A stretch of 64,000 bases of DNA from Roseobacter sp. (GTDB lineage: Bacteria; Pseudomonadota; Alphaproteobacteria; Rhodobacterales; Rhodobacteraceae), in contig JAGXGZ010000076.1 in assembly GCA_024636495.1 (NCBI GenBank), positions 85,529-149,528 on the forward strand, written 5' to 3'. A program made the position numbers and the translations under genes. Under the pieces are notes generated by a model. That model was not told where the DNA came from. It worked only from the letters and a program-made list of their open reading frames with translations, and did not search any database. Below, one piece after another: positions 36,434 to 44,828 of this stretch. Every line of letters starts with the position of its first letter. The first letter of the stretch is position 1.

Positions 36434-37308
36434 TTTTGGTCGTCCCCGTCGAATTCATCCATCATCGGGTCATGGTATTCGTCGTCATAATACCCTTCGG
36501 CGCGCAGCTTTTCTTCGCGTTTACGCTCGACCCGGCGGACCAGAAAGATCGAAATCTCGTAAAGCCCGTAAACCACCACAAACAAGATCACTTGCGTGAT
36601 CACGTCCGGCGGCGTTACCAGCGCTGCAAGAATCAAAATGGCGACAACCGCATATTTACGAACGTTACCCAGACCTTCGGCAGTAACCAGTCCGGCCTTG
36701 CCCATCAGCGTCAACAGCACAGGCAGTTGAAAACACAGACCAAATGCCACGATGAATTTGATCGTGAGGCTTAGATATTCCTGAGCAGAACCCTGAAAAG
36801 CAATCGCCGCAATGCCACCACCTTCAACGCCTCCCTCGCCCACAAGTGATCCCGCCTGCTGGAACCCAAGGAAAAAGTCGAATGCCAAAGGCGTAACAAC
36901 ATAAAATGCGAAGGACGCGCCAAGAAAGAACATGAGAGGGCTGGAAATCAAAAACGGCAGGAACGCGCCTTTTTCGTTTTTATAAAGCCCCGGTGCCACA
37001 AACCGCCAAAGTTGATAGCTGATATAAGGAAAGCCCAATACCAGCCCACCCAAAAGCGAGATCGAGATCGCGACAAAGAAACCTTCCTGAAGCTTGATCA
37101 GAATCAACCCGCAATCAGACTGCCCGCGCTCGGCCATCGCCGAACACAAAGGGTGGGTCAGAAAATTGAAGATCGGGTTCCACACGGTAAAGCAGATGAT
37201 CATCCCGATGATAAACGCGATCACCGAATGGATCAGCCGCGTGCGCAACTCGGCCAGATGCTCGATCAGCGGCGCGGCACTGTCGTCAATATCGTCAGAA
37301 GAACTCAT
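36430..37308 (-). CDS. tatC: Twin-arginine translocase subunit TatC
   Basis: 292 residues with six membrane helices. The N-terminal H-L-A-E-L-R-T-R and the [15 protein letters not shown] region are family marks. TatC recognises twin-arginine signal peptides. An acidic C-terminus (D-D-E-Y-H-D) is extra. Overlaps tatB by 4 bp and the DUF815 gene by 4 bp. Confidence 0.96.
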   Translation of the reverse strand: MSSSDDIDDSAAPLIEHLAELRTRLIHSVIAFIIGMIICFTVWNPIFNFLTHPLCSAMAERGQSDCGLILIKLQEGFFVAISISLLGGLVLGFPYISYQLWRFVAPGLYKNEKGAFLPFLISSPLMFFLGASFAFYVVTPLAFDFFLGFQQAGSLVGEGGVEGGGIAAIAFQGSAQEYLSLTIKFIVAFGLCFQLPVLLTLMGKAGLVTAEGLGNVRKYAVVAILILAALVTPPDVITQVILFVVVYGLYEISIFLVRRVERKREEKLRAEGYYDDEYHDPMMDEFDGDDQK

Positions 37309-37922
37309 GATTCACTCTTTTTCGCCGCGGGTTTTCTGGCAGAGGGCTTTGCATCCGCAGGTTTCTTGGCTGCTGGCTTTGCCGTTGCTGTTTTGGCGGC
37401 AGCAGCCGTCTTGGCTGGCGCTTTCTTTGCCGCCGCAGGTTTTGCCGCCGCAGGTTTTTTGGCAGGCGTAGCTTTCGCAGGCGCTTTCGCCGGTTTGGCC
37501 ACTTCGATATCGGCGGCAGCCAACGCTTCTGCTGCTTCACGCTGCTTGCGCTCGGCAATGGTGCGGTCGCGAACAGCCTGCATCTTCTTGGCGTCCTCGG
37601 CCCGCTTTGCCGCCAGCTTTCCGGTTTCGCTGTTGGGGTCAATATTGGTCAGCGACTTGGTGGCTGACTTGACCTCGTTCATGGCAGTGCCAAGCGGGTT
37701 GGTCGCCGCCTTTAGCGACTTGTTCAAGCCCGATGACATTTCGCGCATGCCCGTATCGTCGGCTGCGTCATTCATCGCGGTGCTGAACTCGCGTGCCATG
37801 CCCTTGGCTTTGCCCACGAACTGCCCAACCTTGCGAAACAAGACAGGAAGGTCCTTGGGCCCCACCACGATCAGGGCAACGACACCAACGACCAATAACT
37901 CGGACCACCCCATATCAAACAT
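37305..37922 (-). CDS. tatB: Twin-arginine translocase subunit TatB with an Ala/Lys-rich tail
   Basis: 205 residues. The N-terminus is classical TatB ([10 protein letters not shown], helix, then V-G-P-K-D-L-P with the amphipathic helix). From about residue 145 the protein turns into an Ala/Lys/Pro-rich tail of repeated A-A-K-P and A-K-K-P units, like histone H1-type tails. The tail is probably disordered. TatB and TatC form the substrate receptor. Confidence 0.95.
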   Translation of the reverse strand: MFDMGWSELLVVGVVALIVVGPKDLPVLFRKVGQFVGKAKGMAREFSTAMNDAADDTGMREMSSGLNKSLKAATNPLGTAMNEVKSATKSLTNIDPNSETGKLAAKRAEDAKKMQAVRDRTIAERKQREAAEALAAADIEVAKPAKAPAKATPAKKPAAAKPAAAKKAPAKTAAAAKTATAKPAAKKPADAKPSARKPAAKKSES

Positions 37923-37928
37923 AAAAGG

Positions 37929-38165
37929 TTATACCTTGTCCTTGTCAGTCTTGATTTCTGTCACGACAGCCGAAGTATCGGACAGCTCGGCAGTGTCATC
38001 CGTACCATTTTTGACGTCGTCCTCGCCTTCGCTGATACCCTTTTTGAAGCTGGTGATGCCCTTGCCGACTTCACCCATCAGGCTGGAAATCTTACCACGC
38101 CCAAACAGCACCAACACAACAACAGCGATCAACAGAAGGCCTGGAAGGCCGATATTATTCAACAT
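37929..38165 (-). CDS. tatA: Twin-arginine translocase subunit TatA
   Basis: 78 residues from the ATG at 38163-38165, which has GGAG 7 bases upstream; the frame to 38183 is not needed. A single membrane helix is followed by F-G-R-G-K-I-S-S-L, the TatA hinge and amphipathic helix, and an acidic tail. TatA forms the pore. It opens the tatA-tatB-tatC-DUF815 transcript. Confidence 0.95.
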   Translation of the reverse strand: MLNNIGLPGLLLIAVVVLVLFGRGKISSLMGEVGKGITSFKKGISEGEDDVKNGTDDTAELSDTSAVVTEIKTDKDKV

Positions 38166-38319
38166 AAGTTTCTCCACATCCAAAGCTTACAGACGCATGG
38201 CGCGCGTCCAATTCCGGCTTTGTCTATGCGCAACCCATCAGACCTTGAAGGGAAAACGACCCCGCAACCGTCTGTCGATAGCATGTTTAAGTCGCGTCAA
38301 AGGACATCCACGTTGCTAC

Positions 38320-38366
38320 TGACAGCTTTTTGGCACTAGCCTTGCGCCTCTCTGTCATTTTTGGCA
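38320..38366. promoter_or_regulatory. Possible operator: TGACAG/CTGTCA and repeated TTTTTGGCA
   Basis: TGACAG (38320-38325) and CTGTCA (38352-38357) are inverted, and TTTTTGGCA recurs at 38327-38335 and 38358-38366. The two direct copies are 31 bp apart, about three helical turns. They lie just before the HTH/WYL gene and in the divergent region with tatA. Proposed binding site; untested. Confidence 0.4.
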
Positions 38367-38376
38367 TGTAAGGCCC

Positions 38377-39015
38377 ATGAATCGCTCGGACCGTCTTTTT
38401 GCCCTGCTCAAAACACTTGGGGACCATCAGGTGCACCGGGCAGAAGATCTGGCCTCCACTCAGGCCGTCTCTTTGCGCACGCTTTACCGCGACATCTGGC
38501 GGCTGCAATCATCTGGCGTGCCCGTTGCAGGCACGCGTGGCACCGGGTACCGCTTGGCCCGCGCAACGCTGTTGCCGCCCCTGACACTGACCGACCCCGA
38601 AGTAGAAGCGTTGCAGCTTGCGCTGGCCATTGTACTGGAAACCACCGATCCCGATCTGAAATCCGCCGCCACTTCGCTGGCGGCGAAGATTGACGCGGGC
38701 CTGCCCCTTGCGGGATCGGACCCCGCTGCCGACTGGCAACAGATCGAACACCCCTTTGCAAATGCCGCACGCGGAATGGGGCACTTGCCGATTTTGCGCG
38801 CCGCAATCCGGGCGCGCCAAAAGCTGAAAATCACGTATAATGGCTCTGATGCGACCCTGCACAATCTAGTTCTGCACCCGACCGCCCTGCACCACCAAGC
38901 CCGCAGTTGGATTGTGCAAGGCTGGGATGAAACCCAATCAAAAACCACCACCCTGCGCCTTGATCTGATCGAAAATGCCGATGCTCTGCCCGAGCTTTTT
39001 ACCCCGAGGCCCTAG
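38377..39015 (+). CDS. HTH_11/WYL-type transcriptional regulator
   Basis: 212 residues. The N-terminal helix-turn-helix contains L-R-T-L-Y-R-D-I (about residues 33-40), the DeoR-like motif of WYL regulators, followed by G-T-G-Y-R-L. A short C-terminal part begins I-R-A-R-Q-K-L-K-I-T-Y-N, matching the start of a WYL domain, but the whole protein is shorter than usual and has no C-terminal extension. The ligand is unknown. Divergent from tatA. Confidence 0.85.
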   Translation: MNRSDRLFALLKTLGDHQVHRAEDLASTQAVSLRTLYRDIWRLQSSGVPVAGTRGTGYRLARATLLPPLTLTDPEVEALQLALAIVLETTDPDLKSAATSLAAKIDAGLPLAGSDPAADWQQIEHPFANAARGMGHLPILRAAIRARQKLKITYNGSDATLHNLVLHPTALHHQARSWIVQGWDETQSKTTTLRLDLIENADALPELFTPRP

Positions 39016-39048
39016 TTCCAAATGGTTCTAAATCCTCGCCGAAGGCCT
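39016..39048 (-). repeat. Dispersed intergenic repeat, copy 5 (CCATTTGGAA-type tail)
   Basis: TTCCAAATGGTTCTAAATCC then TCGCCGAAGGCC, just after the stop of the HTH/WYL gene. The tail matches the copy at 17054. Confidence 0.65.
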
Positions 39049-39058
39049 AAAATCTCTT

Positions 39059-39421
39059 TTAACGCGCTTCCCGCAAACGCCAGCCATCCTGGCGCGGCAA
39101 AAACGCTTCCACACTGGCCTGCGCAATCACAATCACCTCGTCACCGCTCGGCACATTCAGCCCGCCAAACACTGCGCGCACCTGCGCGCGTCCGCGCGGC
39201 AGCTTGGCTACAAGTGCGTAGATATCGACCTTCTCGGGCTCTTGAACGGCCACTGTCACCTGCACGCGCATCGCATCATGGGGCAGCCCTAAAACGCCAA
39301 ACAGTGGCAGCGATGAATGGCGCAACGCATCCTCGATCGCGCGGGCGCAGGCTTTGGTATAGTCCATACCGTGCAGGTCATTGCCCATTCCCATCTCGAT
39401 GATGATCCGTTGTTCAGTCAT
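39059..39421 (-). CDS. Lin0512-family protein, copy 1
   Basis: 120 residues from the ATG at 39419-39421. The opening R-I-I-I-E-M-G-M-G-N-D-L-H-G-M-D-Y-T and the A-L-R-H-S-S segment match the small conserved Lin0512 family. The function of the family is unknown. It overlaps the upstream paralogue by 8 bp (39414-39421) and the two share strand and layout, so they probably form a heteromeric pair. Confidence 0.8.
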   Translation of the reverse strand: MTEQRIIIEMGMGNDLHGMDYTKACARAIEDALRHSSLPLFGVLGLPHDAMRVQVTVAVQEPEKVDIYALVAKLPRGRAQVRAVFGGLNVPSGDEVIVIAQASVEAFLPRQDGWRLREAR

Positions 39422-39764
39422 TGGCGCGCTCCATATCAAAGGCGATAGACAGCGCTACATTGGCCATGATCGTTGGATTGCCCTCGCCTTCCGGGCGCGC
39501 CACGTCCAAGCCGCCGCGCTGCACATTCACTGTCACATCGCCATAAGGGAAAACAGCACGCAGCACCCCCACATCAACCGCGTCCGGCTGCTGCACGCCG
39601 ACATCCAATGTGATCAGCATCGCCGACTTATCAAAGCCAAAAAGCTCGGCCAGATTGATCGAGTTATGCCACAGCGCATCACGCACGGCGCGCTCGGCAG
39701 CCTGCGTATAATCCCCGCGACGCAAGGAAGACCCCATACCGAATTCCACCATCAACGTCTTCAT
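39414..39764 (-). CDS. Lin0512-family protein, copy 2
   Basis: 116 residues. Opens M-K-T-L-M-V-E-F-G-M-G-S-S-L-R-R-G-D-Y-T, clearly related to copy 1. It is 12 bp downstream of the ABC ATPase gene, so the three may be co-transcribed. Confidence 0.8.
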   Translation of the reverse strand: MKTLMVEFGMGSSLRRGDYTQAAERAVRDALWHNSINLAELFGFDKSAMLITLDVGVQQPDAVDVGVLRAVFPYGDVTVNVQRGGLDVARPEGEGNPTIMANVALSIAFDMERAND

Positions 39765-39776
39765 ATCAAACCCTCT

Positions 39777-40862
39777 TCAGGTGGTGGGAAAAACAAAACA
39801 GCGATCCCGCCGGATCGTCAGCCACATGACCGCGCCGGGCTGGGGCAAAAACACATTGGGCACAGTGGCGCGCAGACTGCTACCGTCGTGATCCATGACG
39901 AATTCCACAAGGCTTTCGTTGCCCATGAACCGCGCCCGCGCCACCACGGCCCGCGCAGCCGTACCGTCTGTGGCTGTGGGCAAGGGCCCCTTGCCGTTCC
40001 GGTCAAAATCAATCCGCACATGCTGCGGGCGAAACACGATATCGACCTCTGTGCCATCAGGCACACCGGGGGCCAGAAACCGCCCGAACGGCGTGTGCGC
40101 CAACGCACCTGATACTTCGGCCCGCAGTACGTTGGCATCCGAGAAAAACGCGACCGACGCCCTGTCGATGGGGCGGGTATAGACGTTGTAGGGCGCACCT
40201 TGCTGGACGATCTTGCCATCGCGCATAAGCGCTATCTCGTCGGCCATGCGCATCGCTTCTTCCGGCTCGTGCGTAACCAGCAAGACGGCAGTGCCCTCTT
40301 CTTTCAGGATGCCCAGCGTCTCGTCGCGGATGTCATCGCGCAGCCGGTTATCAAGGCCCGAAAACGGCTCGTCCATCAGCATGATCTTGGGGCGCGGCGC
40401 CAGTGCGCGTGCCAGCGCCACCCGCTGTTGTTCGCCACCCGACAGCTGATGAGGATATCCGTCGATAAAACGCAAAAGGTCCACGCGCTCCAGCAGTTCC
40501 TCGACCCGCGCGCGCCGCTCGGCTTTGGTGCCAGATTTCAGACCAAAGCCTACGTTATCAGCCACGCTGAGATGCGGGAACAGCGCAAAGTCCTGAAACA
40601 TCAACCCAATCTCCCGCCGCTCGGGTGGGACGCGAAACACAGTGTCGCAGATCAGGTTGCCATCTACATGGATCGTGCCACTGTCCTGCATCTCGACCCC
40701 TGCAATCATGCGCAAGGTCGTGGATTTGCCGCAGCCTGATGGGCCCAGAAGACAGGTCACCTGCCCCGGCATGATCTGCAGACTCACGTCATCGACAACA
40801 GCACGTCCGCCGTAGCTCCGGCGCAAATGTTTGATTTCAAGCCGAGGGTGCGTTTTCGTCAT
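39777..40862 (-). CDS. ABC transporter ATP-binding protein, FbpC/PotA type
   Basis: 361 residues. Walker A is G-P-S-G-C-G-K-S-T (40-48), signature L-S-G-G-E-Q-Q-R (140-147), Walker B M-L-M-D-E-P-F-S-G-L-D. The C-terminal TOBE-like domain (about 240-361) fits ATPases of iron, spermidine or sugar importers. No permease or binding protein is adjacent, so the partner is elsewhere or replaced by the symporter next door in some other role. Substrate unknown. Confidence 0.88.
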   Translation of the reverse strand: MTKTHPRLEIKHLRRSYGGRAVVDDVSLQIMPGQVTCLLGPSGCGKSTTLRMIAGVEMQDSGTIHVDGNLICDTVFRVPPERREIGLMFQDFALFPHLSVADNVGFGLKSGTKAERRARVEELLERVDLLRFIDGYPHQLSGGEQQRVALARALAPRPKIMLMDEPFSGLDNRLRDDIRDETLGILKEEGTAVLLVTHEPEEAMRMADEIALMRDGKIVQQGAPYNVYTRPIDRASVAFFSDANVLRAEVSGALAHTPFGRFLAPGVPDGTEVDIVFRPQHVRIDFDRNGKGPLPTATDGTAARAVVARARFMGNESLVEFVMDHDGSSLRATVPNVFLPQPGAVMWLTIRRDRCFVFPTT

Positions 40863-40906
40863 GGTCTGGGGTCTTATCCGATCAATTCGCTCGGGTACGA
40901 CCGCTA

Positions 40907-42268
40907 TCAGCCCCGCCGCGCGCCCGCAAGCACCGCGGCAAACCCTGCGACAAGGACGACCACGCAGATCACCAGCAACTGTTCGTATTTATGCCCTTCT
41001 GGCAGGATCGCGGCAAAGATCGACCAGCTTCGCCCTAAATAGGCAACCGCCCCTATCATCGCGGCACCGAAGGCAGCGAAATAGGCCCAAACTGCGATCT
41101 GTCGCTGCATCACCAGCCCTACGAACAGCACCGGCGTCAGAAACATCGACGCCGTGCCCGACACCGCAACTGCGTCAAACAGGGTGGCATTGCCCCACAA
41201 GGTCAACACGGTGCCCGCCACCATGAAGGCCAGCATGACAACCCGCCCGCCGTTCAGGGTGCGGGGAGCCAGTTTCAGTTCCTCCACCACCAGCCTTGCA
41301 GCCGAGGCAAGCGCTGAGTCGAGCGTGCTAAGCGCCGAGACCAGCAAAGATATCATCAACGCGCCAAAGACCCACGCCGGGAACATCGTCGCCCATGTGC
41401 CGATCAACTCGCCCTCGTATTCAGCGCCCACAAGGCTGGCTTGGATGCCGAAAAACCCGAAACCGATAATGCACAGGGTGGAAATCCAGAATGCATGAAG
41501 AAATGACCGCCGGGTGGTGACTGGATCGGCCAAGAATCCGCGATCCATCATCACCGGATCATGCGCAGGATACGAGAACACCTGAAGCAGTGCTACCACC
41601 AGCAACACCCAACCATTGTAGCTGCCGGACGTACCGGGGGCGGTGACGACAGCGCCCAAATCGAAGCCGGGGCTTGCAATCAAAAAGAAAAAGGCCACCC
41701 CGAAAACAACCAAAAACACGATCATCTGCAAGACATCCGTGCGCAACGCAGCACTTAGCCCGCCCCATGCCGAATACCCAAGGCCGACCAAGGCGACGAT
41801 CAAGATCGCTGGCGTGCCGCTGCCTTCAAGCACCGCGTTAAAGATCAACCCGACCACCAGCAGATTGGCAAAGACCTCTGACAACAGCCGCAGGGCAATA
41901 ACCAGATTATAGCATCCGTTACCTGCCCCGCCAAAGCGCGCGCCAAGCCAATCCTGAACCGACATCGCCCCGTTTTGACGCAAGCGTCCCACGATAAACC
42001 CGCCCGTCAGAAACGATCCGTAATAGGCGGCATAGGCCAGCGTGCCCGCGATCCCGTAGTAATAGCCCAAAATCGCCGCGTTCATCAGCGAACGGGCGAA
42101 AATCCACGTGGTCACCTGGCTCAGCACCAAGGTCCAAAGCCCGGGCGCGCGCCCTTCCTGGGTCATCCCGCCAAAGAAACCCTCGATAGAGGCGCGGCGC
42201 GGTGCCGCCAGCAAGCTTGCGACGATGATGGCCCCGAAAATGGCCATTAAAAGAACGGGGTGCATCAA
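40907..42268 (-). CDS. Sodium/solute symporter (SSS family)
   Basis: 453 residues, about 12-13 hydrophobic segments. The segment L-V-S-A-L-S-T-L-D-S-A-L-A is typical of SSS transporters near the sodium site. The gene ends 45 bp before the ABC ATPase start. Substrate cannot be deduced. Two ATGs open the frame; either is possible. Confidence 0.85.
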   Translation of the reverse strand: MMHPVLLMAIFGAIIVASLLAAPRRASIEGFFGGMTQEGRAPGLWTLVLSQVTTWIFARSLMNAAILGYYYGIAGTLAYAAYYGSFLTGGFIVGRLRQNGAMSVQDWLGARFGGAGNGCYNLVIALRLLSEVFANLLVVGLIFNAVLEGSGTPAILIVALVGLGYSAWGGLSAALRTDVLQMIVFLVVFGVAFFFLIASPGFDLGAVVTAPGTSGSYNGWVLLVVALLQVFSYPAHDPVMMDRGFLADPVTTRRSFLHAFWISTLCIIGFGFFGIQASLVGAEYEGELIGTWATMFPAWVFGALMISLLVSALSTLDSALASAARLVVEELKLAPRTLNGGRVVMLAFMVAGTVLTLWGNATLFDAVAVSGTASMFLTPVLFVGLVMQRQIAVWAYFAAFGAAMIGAVAYLGRSWSIFAAILPEGHKYEQLLVICVVVLVAGFAAVLAGARRG

Positions 42269-42386
42269 GAACTACCTTTTACCGAGCAATTTCTTTCAAC
42301 TCATAGCCGAGCGTTCTATGCTGCGCCACGCTTGGCACGGCGGCTTGTCGTAAATGTGATGCGATGTGTCAAAGGGCGCTGCCTTG

Positions 42387-43166
42387 CTACATCGTGAGGT
42401 TGGTCGCCCCACCGTCAAGCAACAGGTTCTGCCCCACGATGAATCCCGCATGTTGCGAACATAAAAACGCGCAGGCCGCGCCAAATTCATGTCGCGTGCC
42501 ATAGCGTCCGGCGGGAATGGTCGCAGCACGCTCGGCGCGGGCATCCTCAAGCGAGATATTGCGCTGTTTGACAACGTTGCCGTCCAGCGCATCGGCGCGG
42601 TCGGTGGCGTGAATACCGGGCAGAAGATTGTTGATCGTCACGCCCTTGCCCGCGACCTGACGCGATGTGCCCGCGACATATCCGGTCAGCCCGGTGCGGG
42701 CCGAATTGCTAAGCCCCAGCACGCCAATCGGCGCGCGCACAGATTGCGACGTGATGTTGACAACGCGCCCCCAGCCGCGATCCATCATGGCAGGCACCAG
42801 CGCTTTGATCATCGCGATGGGCGCCAGCATATTGGCATCCAGCGCCTTGATGAAATCCTCGCGGTCCCAGTCATGCCACATGCCGGGGGGTGGTCCACCG
42901 GCGTTGTTGACCAAAATGTCGATCTGGCCCACGCCGTTCAGCACCGCCTTTTGTCCCGCTTCGGTCGCAATATCGGCGGCAATGGTTGTCACTTCGACGC
43001 CGTGGTCCTGACGGATCCGCTCGGCGGCGGCCTCAAGGGCCTCTGCGCCGCGCGCATTCATCACCAGATTAACGCCCGCCTCGGCCAGCGCCTCTGCACA
43101 CCCAAGGCCCAGACCTTTGGACGATGCACAGACCAGCGCGGTTTTACCTTTGATTCCCAAATCCAT
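42387..43166 (-). CDS. SDR-family protein lacking the usual Tyr/Lys
   Basis: 259 residues. The nucleotide motif is V-C-A-S-S-K-G-L-G-L-G and N-N-A-G-G-P-P-P-G follows; the catalytic serine is Ser140 in N-I-T-S. Where YxxxK is expected, 13 residues later, the protein has S-N-S-A-R, so both the tyrosine and the lysine are replaced. The G-L-S-N-S-A-R-T-G-L-T-G block occurs, as I recall, in a subgroup of 3-oxoacyl-ACP-reductase-like SDRs. A changed mechanism or a binding role is likely. Divergent from the Hint gene. Confidence 0.85.
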   Translation of the reverse strand: MDLGIKGKTALVCASSKGLGLGCAEALAEAGVNLVMNARGAEALEAAAERIRQDHGVEVTTIAADIATEAGQKAVLNGVGQIDILVNNAGGPPPGMWHDWDREDFIKALDANMLAPIAMIKALVPAMMDRGWGRVVNITSQSVRAPIGVLGLSNSARTGLTGYVAGTSRQVAGKGVTINNLLPGIHATDRADALDGNVVKQRNISLEDARAERAATIPAGRYGTRHEFGAACAFLCSQHAGFIVGQNLLLDGGATNLTM

Positions 43167-43310
43167 CAGATTCCCCCTATTTCAACAACTTCGTATCATT
43201 CATGCCGTAACCATGGCCAGCAAAACACCCAAGACTTGACCCGCTCTGGCCACAATCATATCTGATGGATAGACCAAGCCCCTCAGCGTTGCGCAAAGGC
43301 CGCCCCTCAC

Positions 43311-44324
43311 ATGTCACCCCGTCGTCCAGCCCCCCCACAAAGCGTACCGGTTTACCGTGCCGCGCAGATTATGGCGGTTGATGGCGCAAATATGGGGGAT
43401 GCGGTGTCGTTTGCAGACGAATTGCTGCTGGATGACGTTTATGTGCTGAACTACGGCGCTGACCCCAAGCGGCTTTCGATGCTGGCTTCGGGGGCAGGCG
43501 CGTTCGAAATTGCGCCTGACACAGAAATGGGCACCCCCGGTGCAAAGCTACACCTGGATTGTGCGCTGACCTTCATGACGCCTGATGGCCAGACCACAGA
43601 TGCAATCGTGCTGGTCGAGGTGGACGAGAACAACAACGCCGAAGACATCTATGTTGTCCCGCTCAGCGCGCTGTCGTCAAAGTTTGAATACCGGCTGGTG
43701 GGGATCGACACGACCACCGCACATCAGAAATTTGCGCAGGTTGCTTGCGTGTCTTTCACCCGTGGCACCCATATTACCATGGCTTCCGGGCAACAGCGCC
43801 GCATCGAAGACCTTCAGGTCGGAGATATGGTTTTAACCCGTGGTGACGGGGCCAAAGCCGTACGATGGATCAGCCAAAGCACCGTGCGCGCGGTTGGTGA
43901 CTTTGCCCCGATCTGCATCACAGCAGGGACGCTGAACAATGCAAACGATCTGATTGTCAGCCCTGACCACCGCCTTTTCATCTACCAGCGCGAAGATCAT
44001 CTTGGCGCGGGTCGCGCCGAACTATTGGTCAAAGCGCGGCATCTGGTCAACGGCGACACCGTGCGCATTCAGGATGGCGGCTTTGTCGATTATTTCCAGC
44101 TTCTGTTTGACGGTCATCAGATCATCTATGCCGAAGGGATTGCCGCCGAATCCATGTTGATCGACAGCCGCACCAAGGCTGTGCTGCCGCAAGAGCTGTC
44201 AGAGGCGATGGGCGATGTGATCACCGGCCATTCGGATCGGCGCCACGACGGACTGGACGTCAGTGAACCGCTGCTGAACCGGCCCGACGCAGCCGAATTG
44301 CTGCGCAAGGCAAGTATGCGCTAA
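43311..44324 (+). CDS. Hint-domain protein
   Basis: 337 residues. The N-terminal 140 residues are beta-rich and unassigned. A Hint-type domain begins at about residue 146: C-V-S-F-T-R-G-T-H-I, then I-E-D-L-Q-V-G-D-M-V-L-T-R. The S-P-D-H-R-L-F motif follows in the second half. Compared with C-F-T-x-G-T in most such domains, the nucleophile position holds Ser148. In inteins and hedgehog-like proteins this fold carries out self-cleavage; here it may instead act in extracellular proteins. Common in roseobacters. Confidence 0.82.
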   Translation: MSPRRPAPPQSVPVYRAAQIMAVDGANMGDAVSFADELLLDDVYVLNYGADPKRLSMLASGAGAFEIAPDTEMGTPGAKLHLDCALTFMTPDGQTTDAIVLVEVDENNNAEDIYVVPLSALSSKFEYRLVGIDTTTAHQKFAQVACVSFTRGTHITMASGQQRRIEDLQVGDMVLTRGDGAKAVRWISQSTVRAVGDFAPICITAGTLNNANDLIVSPDHRLFIYQREDHLGAGRAELLVKARHLVNGDTVRIQDGGFVDYFQLLFDGHQIIYAEGIAAESMLIDSRTKAVLPQELSEAMGDVITGHSDRRHDGLDVSEPLLNRPDAAELLRKASMR

Positions 44325-44339
44325 CCCCTAGCGCAAGGG

Positions 44340-44699
44340 TCAGCCAAAGAACTCCTCGCGGACGATCTTGCCACCTGAGACGTGGTAGATAGCGACCTCT
44401 TTCATCGCCATCTCGGTGCCACTTTCCTTTTCGCGTGCCGCTACGTCAAAGATAACCGCGAAACGGTCGTCACCGTGGATCATCGGGTCACTCACCTCTT
44501 GACGGGTAACCTCCATCGCGCTGTCCCACCAGGCATGCTTGCCCTTGATGCCATCCAAACCTTTGGTCTCACGGCCATTACCATGATCTGCGCCCTCGAC
44601 CGATACCGCGTCGCTGGCATAAAGCTTGTCCAGGTTTTCAACTTCGCGACCGTCGCGACAACCCGCTACCAGCGCGTTTGCGATATCTTTCAAATCCAT
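44340..44699 (-). CDS. SnoaL-like small protein
   Basis: 119 residues with the alpha-plus-beta barrel pattern of SnoaL/NTF2-like proteins (Y-A-S-D-A-V-S-V-E-G, then M-K-E-V-A-I-Y-H-V-S-G-G-K-I-V-R-E-E-F). Function is unknown; such proteins are often isomerases, hydrolases or simple ligand binders. Converges on the Hint gene with 15 bp between stops. Confidence 0.78.
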   Translation of the reverse strand: MDLKDIANALVAGCRDGREVENLDKLYASDAVSVEGADHGNGRETKGLDGIKGKHAWWDSAMEVTRQEVSDPMIHGDDRFAVIFDVAAREKESGTEMAMKEVAIYHVSGGKIVREEFFG

Positions 44700-44828
44700 T
44701 TCGATGTCTCCCGTTTATGTCATTCCCGCAAAAGTACAGCAGTTCGTGCAAAACCCCAAAGACAATGCTGTGCGCAACGGCGTTGGCCACACTTGCGCGC
44801 ATCACACGCCGTAGATATACGGCAATCC

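Noticed and set aside
37012..38322. Plus-strand frame of 436 codons
   Set aside because: Antisense across tatC, tatB and tatA; the Ala/Gly-rich part mirrors the TatB tail.
44382..44828. N-terminal extension of prfC
   Set aside because: It would be antisense to the SnoaL-like gene, and RF3 has its normal start at 44829.
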